Below, one piece after another: positions 1 to 8,969 of a stretch of DNA of 64,000 bases (within the stretch, counting starts at the first letter, position 1; each line of letters begins with the position of its first letter). Below the pieces are notes generated by a model. That model was not told where the DNA came from. It searched no databases and saw only the letters and a list, made by a program, of their open reading frames with translations. This DNA comes from Streptomyces cellostaticus (GTDB lineage Bacteria > Actinomycetota > Actinomycetes > Streptomycetales > Streptomycetaceae), in assembly GCF_023630175.1 (NCBI RefSeq), contig NZ_JALLIN010000039.1, positions 1-64,000 on the forward strand. The letters are read 5' to 3'. A program made the translations under genes and the position numbers.

Positions 1-1
1 T

Positions 2-3000
2 GGCACCGGGGCGCGGCCGGTCGACCTGCCCACATACGCCTTCCAGCACGAGCGGTACTGGATCGACGTACCCACCGCCCCCGTCGGCGACGTGGCCTCC
101 GCCGGGCTCGGCGCGGCCGAGCACCCGCTGCTCGGCGCCGCGGTCGAGCTGCCCGACTCCGAGGGGCTGCTCTTCACCGGACGGCTGTCGCTCCAGTCGC
201 ACCCCTGGCTGGCCGACCACGCGGTGGCGGGCAGCGTGCTGCTGCCCGGAACCGCCTTCGTGGAGCTGGCGCTGCACGCGGGGCACCAGGTGGGCGGCGG
301 CGCCCTGGAGGAACTGACGCTGGAGGCGCCGCTGGTGCTGCCGGAGCGCGGCGCGCTCCAGCTGAGGCTGTCGGTGGCCGCGCCGGACAAGACCGGGCGG
401 CGCGCGCTGCAGGTGCACTCGCGCCCCGAGGGCCCGGGCGGCGGCGAGGACGGCCACGGGGCGGACGTACCGTGGACGCGGCACGCGGGCGGTGTGCTCG
501 CCGCGCCGGCCGCGCCGACCGGGGCGGACGCCCCCGGTCCGGAGGTCTGGCCGCCGGCGGGCGCCGAACCGCTCGGTGCGGAGGACCTGTACGACCGGTT
601 CACGGCCGGCGGGTTCGCGTACGGCCCGGCGTTCCGCAACCTGCGGGCGGCCTGGCGGCTCGGCGACGAGCTGTTCGCCGAACTGGTGCTGCCCGACGGG
701 CACCGGGAGCGGGCCGGCGACTTCGGCGTGCACCCGGCGCTGCTGGACGCGGGCCTCCACGGCATCGCGCTCGCCCCCTTCCTCATGGCGACGCCCACGG
801 ACGGCGCCGAGGCCGTCCGGGCCGGCGCCGAAGGGGCCGACGGGACCGACGGCGCCCGGAACGACGGCACCCGCGTCCGGCTCCCGTTCTCGTTCAGCGG
901 GGTCACCCTCCACTCGGTCGGCGCGGGCTCCCTGCGGGTCCGGCTCGCCCCCGCGGGGCCCGGATCCGTGTCCCTGGCGGCCTACGACGAGCAGGGCGCC
1001 CCGGTGGTGTCGGTGGAGTCGCTGCTGCTGCGGGAGCTCGACCCGGCGCGGCTGCGGTCGGCGGCACGGCCGGTGTTCCACGAGTCGCTGTTCCGGCTCG
1101 AATGGCCCGCCCTGCCCGCTCTGCCCACGACCCCGCCCGCCCGGCCGGGGCGGTGGGCGGTCGTGGGCGCGGACACGCTCGGCCTGGAGGCCGCGCTGCG
1201 GGACGCGGGCATCCCCGTCGACGGGTACGCGGACCTGTCCGCGCTCGGCGGCGTGGTGGCCTCGGGCAAGCCGCTGCCGGAGACGGTGCTGGTCGCGTAC
1301 GCCCCGTCCGGCACGGAGACCACCGGCCCGGAGGCGACCGCCGACGCCGCCCGCCGGGCGACCGGGGACGCGCTGCGACTCGTCCAGGACTGGCTGGCCG
1401 CGGAGTCCCTGGCCGGTGCCCGGCTGGCCGTGGTCACCCGGGGCGCGGTCGAGGCCCGGCCCGGCGAGGGCGTGACCGACCTGACGCACGCCCCGCTGTG
1501 GGGCCTGCTGCGGTCCGCGCAGTCGGAGAACCCCGGCCGGTTCGTCCTCGTCGACCTCGACGGCCACCTCGGATCCGACCCCGGCGCGGACGGTACGGGC
1601 GGCGACGACGCCGGCACCGTCACCGGCACCACCCGTCCGTCGGCCCTCGCGCCCCTGCTGGCCTCCGCCGTGGCGAGCGGGGAGCCGCAGCTCGCCGTCC
1701 GCGACGGCGCACTGCACGCCGCCAGGCTGGCCCGCGTGCCCGCCGCTCCGGACACCGGGACGGCCCGCCCGCCCGCCCTGGACCCCGAGGGAACCGTCCT
1801 CATCACCGGCGGCACCGGAGCGCTCGGCAGCCTGCTCGCCCGGCACCTGGTGGTCCGCCACGGGGTACGGCACCTGCTGCTGACCAGCCGGCGCGGACCC
1901 GCCGCCGAAGGGGCCGCGGAACTGGTCGCCGAACTGGCCGGACTGGGCGCCGAGGCGACGGTCACCGCGTGCGACGCGGCCGACCGCGAGGCGCTCGCCG
2001 CACTGCTGGCAAACGTTCCGGCCGCGCACCCGCTCACGGCCGTCGTCCACACCGCGGGCCGTGTCGACGACGGACTCGTACCGTCGCTGACACCGGAGCG
2101 GCTGGACACGGTGCTGCGCCCCAAGGCCGACGCCGCCCTGCACCTGCACGAGCTGACGCGCGGAGCGGACCTCGCCGCGTTCGTCCTGTTCTCCTCGGCG
2201 GCCGGCACGCTCGGCAACCCGGGACAGGCCAACTACGCCGCAGCCAACGCCTTCCTGGACGCTCTGGCGCAGCACCGGCGCGCGGTGGGCCTGCCCGCGG
2301 TGTCACTGGCGTGGGGGCTGTGGGAGCAGCGCAGTGCGATGACCGGCGAGCTCACCGACGCCGATGTGCAGCGGATGGCGCGCGCCGGGCTCGCCCCGCT
2401 CTCGTCCGACGAGGGCCTGGCGCTCTTCGACACGGCGTGCGCCCTTGCGGCGGCCGACCCCGTGTGCGGGACCGAACCCGACGCCACCGCCCGGACCGAA
2501 GCCAACGCCTCCGGCGCCGGGGCCCTGGTCGCGATGCGGCTGGACACCGGGCCCCTCCGGGCCCAGGCGGACGCCGGAGCCCTTCCGGCGGTCTTCCGGG
2601 GTCTGGTGCGCGGTGTCCCGCGCCGGGCGGCCGCCCAGCAGGCGGCGGACCCGGTGGCGTCCGAGGCCGCGCGGCTGCTCGCCGGTCTGTCCGCCCTGCC
2701 CGAGGCCGAGCAGGAGCGGACACTGCTCGACGTCGTACGGGCGCAGGTCGCCGCCGTCCTCGCCTACCCGTCGCCGGACGCGGTGGGGGAGACCCAGGAG
2801 TTCCTGGAACTGGGCCTGGACTCGCTGACCGCCGTGGAGCTGCGCAACCGGCTCAACGCGGCGACCGGGCTGCGGCTGCCCGCCACGCTGCTGTTCGACC
2901 ACCCGAGCCCCGCCCTGGTGGCCGCCCGGCTGCGTGCCGAACTGGCCGGGGGCCCGGACGCACAGGCGGCAGGTGGCACGGTGGACGCCGGCGCGGAGGG

Positions 3001-3829
3001 CTCCGACGGGGTCTTCGGCCCGATGCTCCGCGAAGCCGGGGCGCAGGGCGCGTCCGGGCAGTTCATGGAGCTGCTGATGCAGGCGTCCCGGTTCCGGCCG
3101 TCGTTCGCCTCACCGGCCGAGCTGCGCAAGCCCCCGAGCCTGGTGCGCCTCTCCCGCGGCGACACCCGGCCCGGACTGGTCTGCTTCTCCTCGATCCTGT
3201 CGATCTCCGGCCCGCACCAGTACGCGCGCTTCGCCTCCGGCTTCCGGGGCCACCGGGACGTCCACGCGCTGGGTGCGCCCGGCTTCCTCCGGGGCGAGCA
3301 ACTGCCCTCGACCACCGACGCGGTGATCGAAGCCCAGGCGGAGGCCGTGCTGCGGCACGCGGACGGCGCGCCGTTCGTCCTGCTCGGTCACTCCTCGGGC
3401 GGCATGCTCGCCCACGCGGTGGCCGACGAGCTGGAGAGCATGGGGGTCTTCCCCCGGGCGGTGGTGATGCTGGACATCTACTCGCACGACGACGACGCGA
3501 TCATCGGCATCCAGCCGGGGCTCTCCGAGGGCATGGACGAGCGGCAGGACACGTACGTGCCGGTCGACGACAGCCGGCTGCTGGCGATGGGCGCCTACTT
3601 CCGGCTCTTCGGCGGGTGGAAGCCGGCGGCCGTGAAGACGCCGACCCTGCTCGTGCGGGCCGGGGAGCGGTTCTTCGACTGGTCCAGGCCGGTGGACGGC
3701 GACTGGCGCTCGTACTGGGACCTGGAGCACACGGCCGTCGACGTCCCGGGCAACCACTTCACCATGATGGAGGAGCACGCGGCGACGACCGCCAGGGCCG
3801 TGGAGGAGTGGCTGGACGCCACGCACTGA
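2..3829 (+). CDS. Type I modular PKS, last module (DH-KR-ACP-TE), 5' partial
   Basis: C-terminal part of a modular polyketide synthase open at the left edge. The first visible residues ([15 protein letters not shown]) are the conserved end of an acyltransferase domain, so KS and AT lie upstream. A dehydratase follows (catalytic His in [10 protein letters not shown] near 218; [10 protein letters not shown] as second motif), then a ketoreductase (GGTGALG nucleotide-binding motif near 1806, [20 protein letters not shown] active site near 2190). The KR has HTAGRVDDG, a B-type xDD signature. No enoylreductase is seen, so this module should leave a double bond. An ACP (GLDSL near 2815) precedes a type I thioesterase (GHSSGG near 3390, PGNHF near 3750), which makes this the chain-terminating module. 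The TE releases the chain by lactonisation or hydrolysis; which one cannot be told from sequence. It faces the acyltransferase gene tail to tail. Confidence 0.97.
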   Translation, partial: GTGARPVDLPTYAFQHERYWIDVPTAPVGDVASAGLGAAEHPLLGAAVELPDSEGLLFTGRLSLQSHPWLADHAVAGSVLLPGTAFVELALHAGHQVGGGALEELTLEAPLVLPERGALQLRLSVAAPDKTGRRALQVHSRPEGPGGGEDGHGADVPWTRHAGGVLAAPAAPTGADAPGPEVWPPAGAEPLGAEDLYDRFTAGGFAYGPAFRNLRAAWRLGDELFAELVLPDGHRERAGDFGVHPALLDAGLHGIALAPFLMATPTDGAEAVRAGAEGADGTDGARNDGTRVRLPFSFSGVTLHSVGAGSLRVRLAPAGPGSVSLAAYDEQGAPVVSVESLLLRELDPARLRSAARPVFHESLFRLEWPALPALPTTPPARPGRWAVVGADTLGLEAALRDAGIPVDGYADLSALGGVVASGKPLPETVLVAYAPSGTETTGPEATADAARRATGDALRLVQDWLAAESLAGARLAVVTRGAVEARPGEGVTDLTHAPLWGLLRSAQSENPGRFVLVDLDGHLGSDPGADGTGGDDAGTVTGTTRPSALAPLLASAVASGEPQLAVRDGALHAARLARVPAAPDTGTARPPALDPEGTVLITGGTGALGSLLARHLVVRHGVRHLLLTSRRGPAAEGAAELVAELAGLGAEATVTACDAADREALAALLANVPAAHPLTAVVHTAGRVDDGLVPSLTPERLDTVLRPKADAALHLHELTRGADLAAFVLFSSAAGTLGNPGQANYAAANAFLDALAQHRRAVGLPAVSLAWGLWEQRSAMTGELTDADVQRMARAGLAPLSSDEGLALFDTACALAAADPVCGTEPDATARTEANASGAGALVAMRLDTGPLRAQADAGALPAVFRGLVRGVPRRAAAQQAADPVASEAARLLAGLSALPEAEQERTLLDVVRAQVAAVLAYPSPDAVGETQEFLELGLDSLTAVELRNRLNAATGLRLPATLLFDHPSPALVAARLRAELAGGPDAQAAGGTVDAGAEGSDGVFGPMLREAGAQGASGQFMELLMQASRFRPSFASPAELRKPPSLVRLSRGDTRPGLVCFSSILSISGPHQYARFASGFRGHRDVHALGAPGFLRGEQLPSTTDAVIEAQAEAVLRHADGAPFVLLGHSSGGMLAHAVADELESMGVFPRAVVMLDIYSHDDDAIIGIQPGLSEGMDERQDTYVPVDDSRLLAMGAYFRLFGGWKPAAVKTPTLLVRAGERFFDWSRPVDGDWRSYWDLEHTAVDVPGNHFTMMEEHAATTARAVEEWLDATH

Positions 3830-3835
3830 GCCGCA

Positions 3836-3976
3836 CGGCCCGCGGGGGCGGCGGACACCGCCCCCGCGGGCCGCGGACACGACGAGAGGCCGGGTCCCAC
3901 CGGAAGGGTGGGGCCCGGCCTCTCGTCGTACCGCCGGACAGGCGCGGGCGGTGCGTCGCCCGCGCCTGTCCGGCGG
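3836..3976. terminator. Three tandem hairpins between convergent genes
   Basis: Three strong inverted repeats fill the 147-bp gap between the PKS and the convergent acyltransferase gene: 3836-3851 with 3858-3873 (16 bp, perfect), 3879-3901 with 3907-3929 (23 bp, one mismatch) and 3931-3950 with 3957-3976 (20 bp, perfect). The last arm ends on the base before the acyltransferase stop codon. No U-tract is present, as is common for actinobacterial terminators. A bidirectional terminator is inferred. Confidence 0.8.
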
Positions 3977-4966
3977 TCAGGCGCGCCGCTCCCGTTCCCG
4001 GGAGCGCTTCCTGGGCAGGCCCACGGTGTGGACCTGGAAGGAGTCCTTGGTGAGGTCCAGGCGGTGGAAGAGGTTGTCCGGCCCGGTCACGCACACCGTA
4101 CGTACCCCGAGCCCCATGAGGTTTTCCACCACGCTCGGCCAGTGGACCGGCCGGTCGAAGGTGTCCAGCATCATCGTGCGCATCCCGGCGGCGTCCCGGA
4201 CGACCGTGCCGTCCTGGTCGGCGACCACCGGCATGCTGGGGTCGGCCAGTTCGTACCCGCCGAACACCTCCGCCTCGGCCTTGTGCCGGAGTTCCCCGAA
4301 GGCGGCCGCGTGCACGGGCGGGCGCATCGAGTACATGGAGTAGCCCCCAGCGGCGCTGATGGCGGCCTTCAGCCCGTCGAGTTCCTTCTCGCGCACGGAC
4401 AGCATGTGGAAGCCCGCGTCGAGCCGCCCGGAGACGTCGTACCAGGCGCCCCGGTCGTCGAAGCCGGCGAGGATCTCGTCCAGGCGGTCCTGCGGGGTGC
4501 GGACGAAGGAATGGGTGACGACGTCCTCGTACGCGCCGGAGAAGTACTCCTCCTCGCAGCGGGCCAGGTCCGCGGTGAGGCGGACGACGTCCGCGAAGGG
4601 CAGCGAACCGACGAAGGCGGCGGCGGCCTTCTGCCCGAAGCTCGGGCCGGTGCAGACGGTGGGGGACAGGCCCAGGGTGTCCAGGGCCCGGTCCGCCATG
4701 GCCATCGAGTTCACCAGGAAGGCGATCTGCGAATGGACGGAGTAGTCCTCCTCGGAGGTCCGGAACCGGTCGAACACCGAGTACCCGAGGGCCTCGTCGG
4801 CCTCGGCGAGCCGCTTGCGCGCGTACGGGTCGAGCAGCAGGAACTTGCCGACCTCGGCGAACGACGAGGGCCCCATGCCCGGGAAGACGATCGCGGTCGC
4901 GTCCCGGCCGTCGGTGGTCGTCCCGTCCGGGGCGGGGGGCGGGGGGATCCGCTCGGAGAGTGTCAT
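3977..4966 (-). CDS. Free-standing acyltransferase (malonyl-ACP transacylase fold), probable starter loading
   Basis: A 329-residue discrete acyltransferase of the FabD/PKS-AT fold. The N-terminal motif is VFPGMGPS (usual FPGQGS/A), the nucleophile elbow is TGPSFGQ with Ser109 (usual GHSLGE), and a PVHAAAF segment keeps the likely catalytic His219. The substitutions around the Ser suggest a substrate other than malonyl-CoA. Given the neighbouring amino-acid monooxygenase and acyl-CoA ligase, transfer of an aminoacyl-type starter (4-guanidinobutyryl or similar) to the loading ACP is the best inference; an editing acyl hydrolase is the alternative. It starts at ATG 4966 and is separated from the ABC operon upstream by a strong hairpin, so it is probably transcribed on its own. 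Confidence 0.85.
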   Translation of the reverse strand: MTLSERIPPPPAPDGTTTDGRDATAIVFPGMGPSSFAEVGKFLLLDPYARKRLAEADEALGYSVFDRFRTSEEDYSVHSQIAFLVNSMAMADRALDTLGLSPTVCTGPSFGQKAAAAFVGSLPFADVVRLTADLARCEEEYFSGAYEDVVTHSFVRTPQDRLDEILAGFDDRGAWYDVSGRLDAGFHMLSVREKELDGLKAAISAAGGYSMYSMRPPVHAAAFGELRHKAEAEVFGGYELADPSMPVVADQDGTVVRDAAGMRTMMLDTFDRPVHWPSVVENLMGLGVRTVCVTGPDNLFHRLDLTKDSFQVHTVGLPRKRSRERERRA

Positions 4967-5034
4967 GGTCCGTGTGTGCCTTTGCTTCCGAATATCGCAC
5001 CGGCAGTCGTCTGCCGGCCTCGTCGACGGGAAAG

Positions 5035-5081
5035 GGCCCCGCACCCGGCCCGGCGCGGGGCGCCGGGCCGGGTGCGGGGCC
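5035..5081. terminator. Hairpin terminator after the ABC exporter genes
   Basis: A perfect 21-bp inverted repeat (5035-5055 with 5061-5081) with a 5-nt loop lies between the stop of the ABC permease and the start of the acyltransferase, both on the minus strand. It probably ends the exporter transcript. Confidence 0.8.
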
Positions 5082-5121
5082 GGGGGAGAACGACGTCCAA
5101 GGGACGGGGAGGGGCCGGGTG

Positions 5122-5970
5122 TCAGTCCTGCGCCCTGCGGTGGAACCCCCTGATGCCGATCAGCCCGAAGAGCAGGATCGCCCCGCTCAGGGCCAGCAGG
5201 TCGAGCCACAACGGGATCGAGCGGGGGCCGCCGGGCGGCAGCAGCAGGGCGCGGATGCCCTCGCTGACGTAGGTCAGCGGGTTCATCGCGCACAGCACCT
5301 GGAACCAGCGGATGTCCGCCAGCCCGTGCCAGGGGAACTGCGTGCAGCCGGTGAACATCAGCGGGGTCAGCGTCACGGCGAAGATGACGCTGATGTGCCG
5401 CGGCGGCGCCAGGGTGCCGATGGTCAGGCCGACCGTGCTGCCCGCCAGCGCGCCCATCAGCAGCACGCCCAGCGTGGCCGGGAAGCTGTCCATCGGCCAG
5501 GACACGTCGTCCAGGAGCAGGAAGCCGACCGGGATCATCACCAGCGAGGCGATGATGCCGCGCAGCATGCCGAAGACCAGCTTCTCGACGGCGACCAGGC
5601 TGGTCGGGATCGGCGCGAGGAGCCGGTCCTCGATCTCCTTGGTCCAGGAGAAGTCGATGACCAGCGGCAGCGCCGTGTTCTGGAGGCTGACCAGGAAGCT
5701 GTTGAGGGCCACCACGCCGGGCAGCAGGACCTCCTGGAACCCTCCGCTGGTGTAGCCGAGTTCGCCGAGGACCTTGCCGAAGACGAACAGGATGAAGAAC
5801 GGCTCGACGAGCACCTGGGCCAGGAACGGGCCCAGCTCGCGGCCGGTGACGAAGACGTCCCGCCACAGGATGAAGAAGAACGTGCGGGTCGCCGTGCGCA
5901 CGTCGGTGCGCGCCGGCTTCAGCTCGGCGGGGAAGCCGGCTACGGGATCGGGTGCGGTGGTGGCCGTCAT
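5122..5970 (-). CDS. ABC-2 type exporter permease (DrrB-like)
   Basis: A 282-residue integral membrane protein with about six hydrophobic segments, of the ABC-2 permease family (daunorubicin resistance DrrB type). Visible signatures include the N-terminal stretch FFFILWRDVFVTGRELGPFL and the central SFSWTK/RLLAPIPTSL-like region typical of these permeases. Its ATG overlaps the last bases of the ATPase gene (ATGA), so the two are translationally coupled and form one exporter. Location in a polyketide cluster suggests product export and self-resistance; this is inference from context. Confidence 0.93.
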   Translation of the reverse strand: MTATTAPDPVAGFPAELKPARTDVRTATRTFFFILWRDVFVTGRELGPFLAQVLVEPFFILFVFGKVLGELGYTSGGFQEVLLPGVVALNSFLVSLQNTALPLVIDFSWTKEIEDRLLAPIPTSLVAVEKLVFGMLRGIIASLVMIPVGFLLLDDVSWPMDSFPATLGVLLMGALAGSTVGLTIGTLAPPRHISVIFAVTLTPLMFTGCTQFPWHGLADIRWFQVLCAMNPLTYVSEGIRALLLPPGGPRSIPLWLDLLALSGAILLFGLIGIRGFHRRAQD

Positions 5971-7019
5971 CGCAGCTCCCGGCCGGTGAGCTCGATGAAG
6001 ACGTCCTCCAGGCTGGCGGTGCCGACGCTCATGTCCTTGATGTCACAACTCGCTTCCGTCAGGGCCGTGATGACGGCCGGCAGCACCGAGCCGGACGGCG
6101 CGTCACTGTAGAGGCGCAGCCGTACGGGCGCGGGGGCGCCGTCCCGTTCCTCGGAGTCGTCCTGGCGCACCGTCTCGACGCGCTCCACCGCCTCGATCTT
6201 CTCCAGCACCCGGACGATGTCGCCGGCCGCGCTCCCGGGTCCCCCGCCCGCGCCGGTGGGGCGCGCCGGGATCGCCGGGGGCGCCGGCTGCACGGTGAGG
6301 GTGAGGGCGGTGCTGCTCAGGCTCTCCATCAGGGCCTGCGGGGGGTCGAGGGCGAGCAGGCGGCCGTGGTCGACGATGCCGACGCGGTCGCACAGCTTGG
6401 CGGCCTCGTCCATGTCGTGGGTGGTCAGCACCGTGGTCACGCCGCGTTCGCTCAGCTCGGCCACGCGTTCGTGGATGAACCGCCGCGCCTGCGGGTCGAG
6501 TCCGGTGGCCGGCTCGTCGAGGAAGAGCACCTGGGGGCGGTGCATCAGGGCGCGGGCGATCATCACCCGCTGGGCCTGTCCGCCGGACAGTTCGTCACCG
6601 CGGGCCTTCCCCCGGTCGGCGAGACCCACCCATTCCAGGCACTCGTCGGCGAGGCGCCGCCGCTCGGCCCGGCCCATGCCGTGGTAGCCGGCGTGGAAGA
6701 GCAGGTTCTGGCGGAGGGTGAGGGAGCGGTCGAGGTTGTTGCGCTGCGGTACGACGGCGAAGGCCCGGCGGGCCCGCGCCGGGCTGGCCACGACGTCGAC
6801 GCCCTGGACGAACGCGCGCCCCGCGGTGGGGGCGACGCGGGTGGTGAGGATGCCGATGGTCGTCGTCTTGCCCGCTCCGTTGGGACCGAGGAATCCGAAG
6901 ACCTCGCCCCGGCGGACGGAGAAGCTCAGGCCGTCCACCGCCGGTCGGTCGCGGCCACGGTACTTCTTGACCAGTCCGTCGACCACGACGGCAGAATCCA
7001 CGGGTGGTTCAATAGTCAT
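5967..7019 (-). CDS. ABC exporter ATP-binding protein (DrrA-like)
   Basis: A 350-residue ABC ATPase. Walker A is GPNGAGKTTT, the Q-loop is VVPQRNN, the signature is LSGGQAQR, Walker B is VLFLDEPATGLD and the switch His is in TTHDMDE. The C-terminal extension of about 110 residues is as in DrrA-family proteins. It powers the downstream permease. It diverges from rmlD across a 313-bp region that holds several copies of the cluster motif TAGGGG. The start ATG 7019 was chosen because homologues begin shortly before the VVDGLVKKY strand. Confidence 0.95.
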   Translation of the reverse strand: MTIEPPVDSAVVVDGLVKKYRGRDRPAVDGLSFSVRRGEVFGFLGPNGAGKTTTIGILTTRVAPTAGRAFVQGVDVVASPARARRAFAVVPQRNNLDRSLTLRQNLLFHAGYHGMGRAERRRLADECLEWVGLADRGKARGDELSGGQAQRVMIARALMHRPQVLFLDEPATGLDPQARRFIHERVAELSERGVTTVLTTHDMDEAAKLCDRVGIVDHGRLLALDPPQALMESLSSTALTLTVQPAPPAIPARPTGAGGGPGSAAGDIVRVLEKIEAVERVETVRQDDSEERDGAPAPVRLRLYSDAPSGSVLPAVITALTEASCDIKDMSVGTASLEDVFIELTGRELR

Positions 7020-7185
7020 TTACGCCTGCGAATCAAGCGGGACGCGACAACGGCGGTCCGGGAAATTCGCACAGGAAAGTCGCGTGACCGGCCGCGCGTG
7101 GAGCGCCGATTGAATAGGACATAGAAGTGGTGCGGACCCTGTCTAGCACGCACGCTGGTGTCCTGTGGCAACTGACCTGGAAAAA

Positions 7186-7270
7186 TAGGGGCGATGTGCC
7201 AACGCTAGGGGGCGGTAGGGGTTTTCGGCGCGCTCGGGCGCGGGTTCGGCCGGAGCGTGCTTCACCCCTA
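7186..7270. promoter_or_regulatory. Cluster of TAGGGG repeats in the rml/ABC divergent region
   Basis: TAGGGGC at 7186, TAGGGGG at 7206, TAGGGGT at 7216 and ACCCCTA (the reverse complement) at 7264. The first three start 20 and 10 bp apart, placing them on one face of the helix. The motif recurs upstream of the monooxygenase and between the LAL and carboxylase genes. Probable binding sites for a cluster-specific activator, most likely the LAL protein; not proven. Confidence 0.6.
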
Positions 7271-7296
7271 TTCAAAACGATCGGGGGTGGTGAGTG

Positions 7297-7332
7297 TTGC
7301 GGTTTCCTCGAATATCCTCCTAGCATCGACGC
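7297..7332 (+). promoter_or_regulatory. Promoter of the rml operon, probably leaderless
   Basis: TTGCGG (7297-7302), 18 bp, TAGCAT (7321-7326), then six bases before the GTG at 7333. A transcript from this -10 would begin at or within a base or two of the GTG, which would make the rmlD message leaderless. No ribosome-binding site is seen before 7333, which agrees with this. Confidence 0.55.
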
Positions 7333-8358
7333 GTGATCGCGCCGAATTATTCTGTGCAAAACAAAGCTTCGGCGGGTCGTGTGTCCGCGGGCCCGGTGGT
7401 GCATCCCGCAACGCTGCGGTGGATGGTGATCGGCGCGACCGGAACGCTCGGTGCCGAAGTGGCCGCCCGGCTCGCCGCCCACGGCGCCGACACCGTACGG
7501 ACCGGAAGGGCCGATCTCGACCTCACCGACCCGGCGGCGGTCGCCGCCGCGGTGGCCGCCACCGGCCCGGACGTCGTCGTCAACTGCGCCGCCTGGACCG
7601 CCGTCGACCTGGCCGAGACCGAGGAGGCCACGGCCCTGGAGGTCAACGGCACCGGACCGGGACACCTCGCCCGCGCCTGCGCCACGACCGGCAGCAGACT
7701 GCTCCACGTCTCCACCGACTACGTCTTCGGCGGTACGCCGGCCGACACCGGCCGGCCCTACGCCGAGGACGCCGCACCCGACCCGCGCACTGCGTACGGG
7801 CGCACCAAGCTCGCCGGCGAGCGCGCCGTCCTGGCCGCGCTCCCGGACGCCGCCGTGGTGCGCACCTCCTGGCTGTACGGGCGGTCCGCCGGCGGCTTCG
7901 TGCACACCATGGCCCGGATCGCCCGGGAGCCGGGACGGACGGCGGACGTGGTCGACGACCAGCACGGGCAGCCGACCTGGGCGCCGGACGTCGCCGCCCG
8001 GCTCGTCGCGCTGGGCACCCTGCCGGCCGACCGGGCCCGGGGCGTCTTCCACGCCACCGGGGCGGGCCGCACCACCTGGTACCGCCTGGCCCGGGAGGTG
8101 TTCCGGCTGACCGGCCACGACCCCGGCCGGGTGCGGGCCACGGACAGCTCGCGGCTGGACCGGGCGGCGCTGCGCCCGGCATGGAGCGTCCTGGGCCACG
8201 ACCGGTGGGCCGGCACGGGCCTCGGCCCGATGCGCCACTGGCGGGAGGCCCTCACCGAGGCCCTCGCGGGCGCCCCCACCCCGGGGGACGGACACGGACG
8301 GCGACAAGGGCACCGGCGCGGACAAGGCGACGGACGAGGAAAGGCGGTCGAAGGGTGA
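7333..8358 (+). CDS. rmlD: dTDP-4-dehydrorhamnose reductase
   Basis: A 341-residue extended SDR that carries out the last step of dTDP-L-rhamnose synthesis, NADPH reduction of dTDP-4-keto-rhamnose. The Rossmann motif is VIGATGTLGAEVA, followed by NCAAWTAVDLAE, STDYVFGG and YGRTKLAGE (catalytic Tyr and Lys), all typical of RmlD/StrL. It is first in a chain of five genes joined by 4-bp overlaps. GTG 7333 was chosen because it matches a leaderless promoter; ATG 7423, just before the Rossmann fold, is an alternative. The C-terminus beyond the fold is a short Gly/Arg-rich tail. Confidence 0.93.
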   Translation: MIAPNYSVQNKASAGRVSAGPVVHPATLRWMVIGATGTLGAEVAARLAAHGADTVRTGRADLDLTDPAAVAAAVAATGPDVVVNCAAWTAVDLAETEEATALEVNGTGPGHLARACATTGSRLLHVSTDYVFGGTPADTGRPYAEDAAPDPRTAYGRTKLAGERAVLAALPDAAVVRTSWLYGRSAGGFVHTMARIAREPGRTADVVDDQHGQPTWAPDVAARLVALGTLPADRARGVFHATGAGRTTWYRLAREVFRLTGHDPGRVRATDSSRLDRAALRPAWSVLGHDRWAGTGLGPMRHWREALTEALAGAPTPGDGHGRRQGHRRGQGDGRGKAVEG

Positions 8359-8969
8359 AACCCCTGTCCATCGAGGGAGCGTGGCTGTACGAGCCGCGGC
8401 TGCACGGTGACGGGCGAGGTGTCTTCCTGGAGGCGTTCCAGCGCGAGGCGTTCCGGCTCGCCACCGGACGACCCCTCGAACTGGCCCAGGTCAACTGCTC
8501 GGTGTCCCGCCGCGGCGTCGTGCGCGGCGTCCACTTCGCCGACCTGCCCCCCGGCCAGGCCAAGTACGTCACCTGCGTACGCGGCGCCGTCCGCGACGTC
8601 GTCGTCGACCTGCGCCGGGGGTCCCCCACCTACCGGCGCTGGGAGGCCGTCGACCTGGACGACCGGGACCGCCGGGCCGTCTTCCTCTCCGAAGGCCTCG
8701 GCCACGCCTTCCAGGCCGGCACCGACGACGCCACCGTCGTCTACCTCACCACCTCGGGCTACAGCCCGGACCGTGAGCACGGCGTCCACCCGCTCGACCC
8801 GGAGCTGGGGATCACCTGGCTCCCGGACACCGAACCGCTGCTGTCCCCCAAGGACGCCGCGGCACCCACCATCGCGGCGGCCGAGGCCCAGGGGTTGCTG
8901 CCCGCGTACGAGGACTGCGTGCGGTACGTGTCCTCGCTCGCCCCACCACTCAGCGAGGAGACCCCGTGA
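8355..8969 (+). CDS. rmlC: dTDP-4-dehydrorhamnose 3,5-epimerase
   Basis: A 204-residue cupin-fold epimerase. Conserved elements are QVNCSVSRRGVVRGVHF, containing the catalytic His of the RGVHF motif, then VRGAVRDVVVDLR and the SEGLGHAFQ strand. It converts dTDP-4-keto-6-deoxyglucose to the L-rhamno form. The start codon GTG overlaps the rmlD stop (GTGA), and the stop overlaps the rmlA start in the same way, so the order D-C-A-B is translationally coupled. Confidence 0.95.
   Translation: MKPLSIEGAWLYEPRLHGDGRGVFLEAFQREAFRLATGRPLELAQVNCSVSRRGVVRGVHFADLPPGQAKYVTCVRGAVRDVVVDLRRGSPTYRRWEAVDLDDRDRRAVFLSEGLGHAFQAGTDDATVVYLTTSGYSPDREHGVHPLDPELGITWLPDTEPLLSPKDAAAPTIAAAEAQGLLPAYEDCVRYVSSLAPPLSEETP

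Noticed and set aside
982-2232. A 416-codon open frame antisense to the PKS
   Set aside because: It lies in a shadow frame of a strongly supported PKS domain region; its Ser/Arg/Ala-rich translation has no family signature. Long shadow frames are expected at this GC content.
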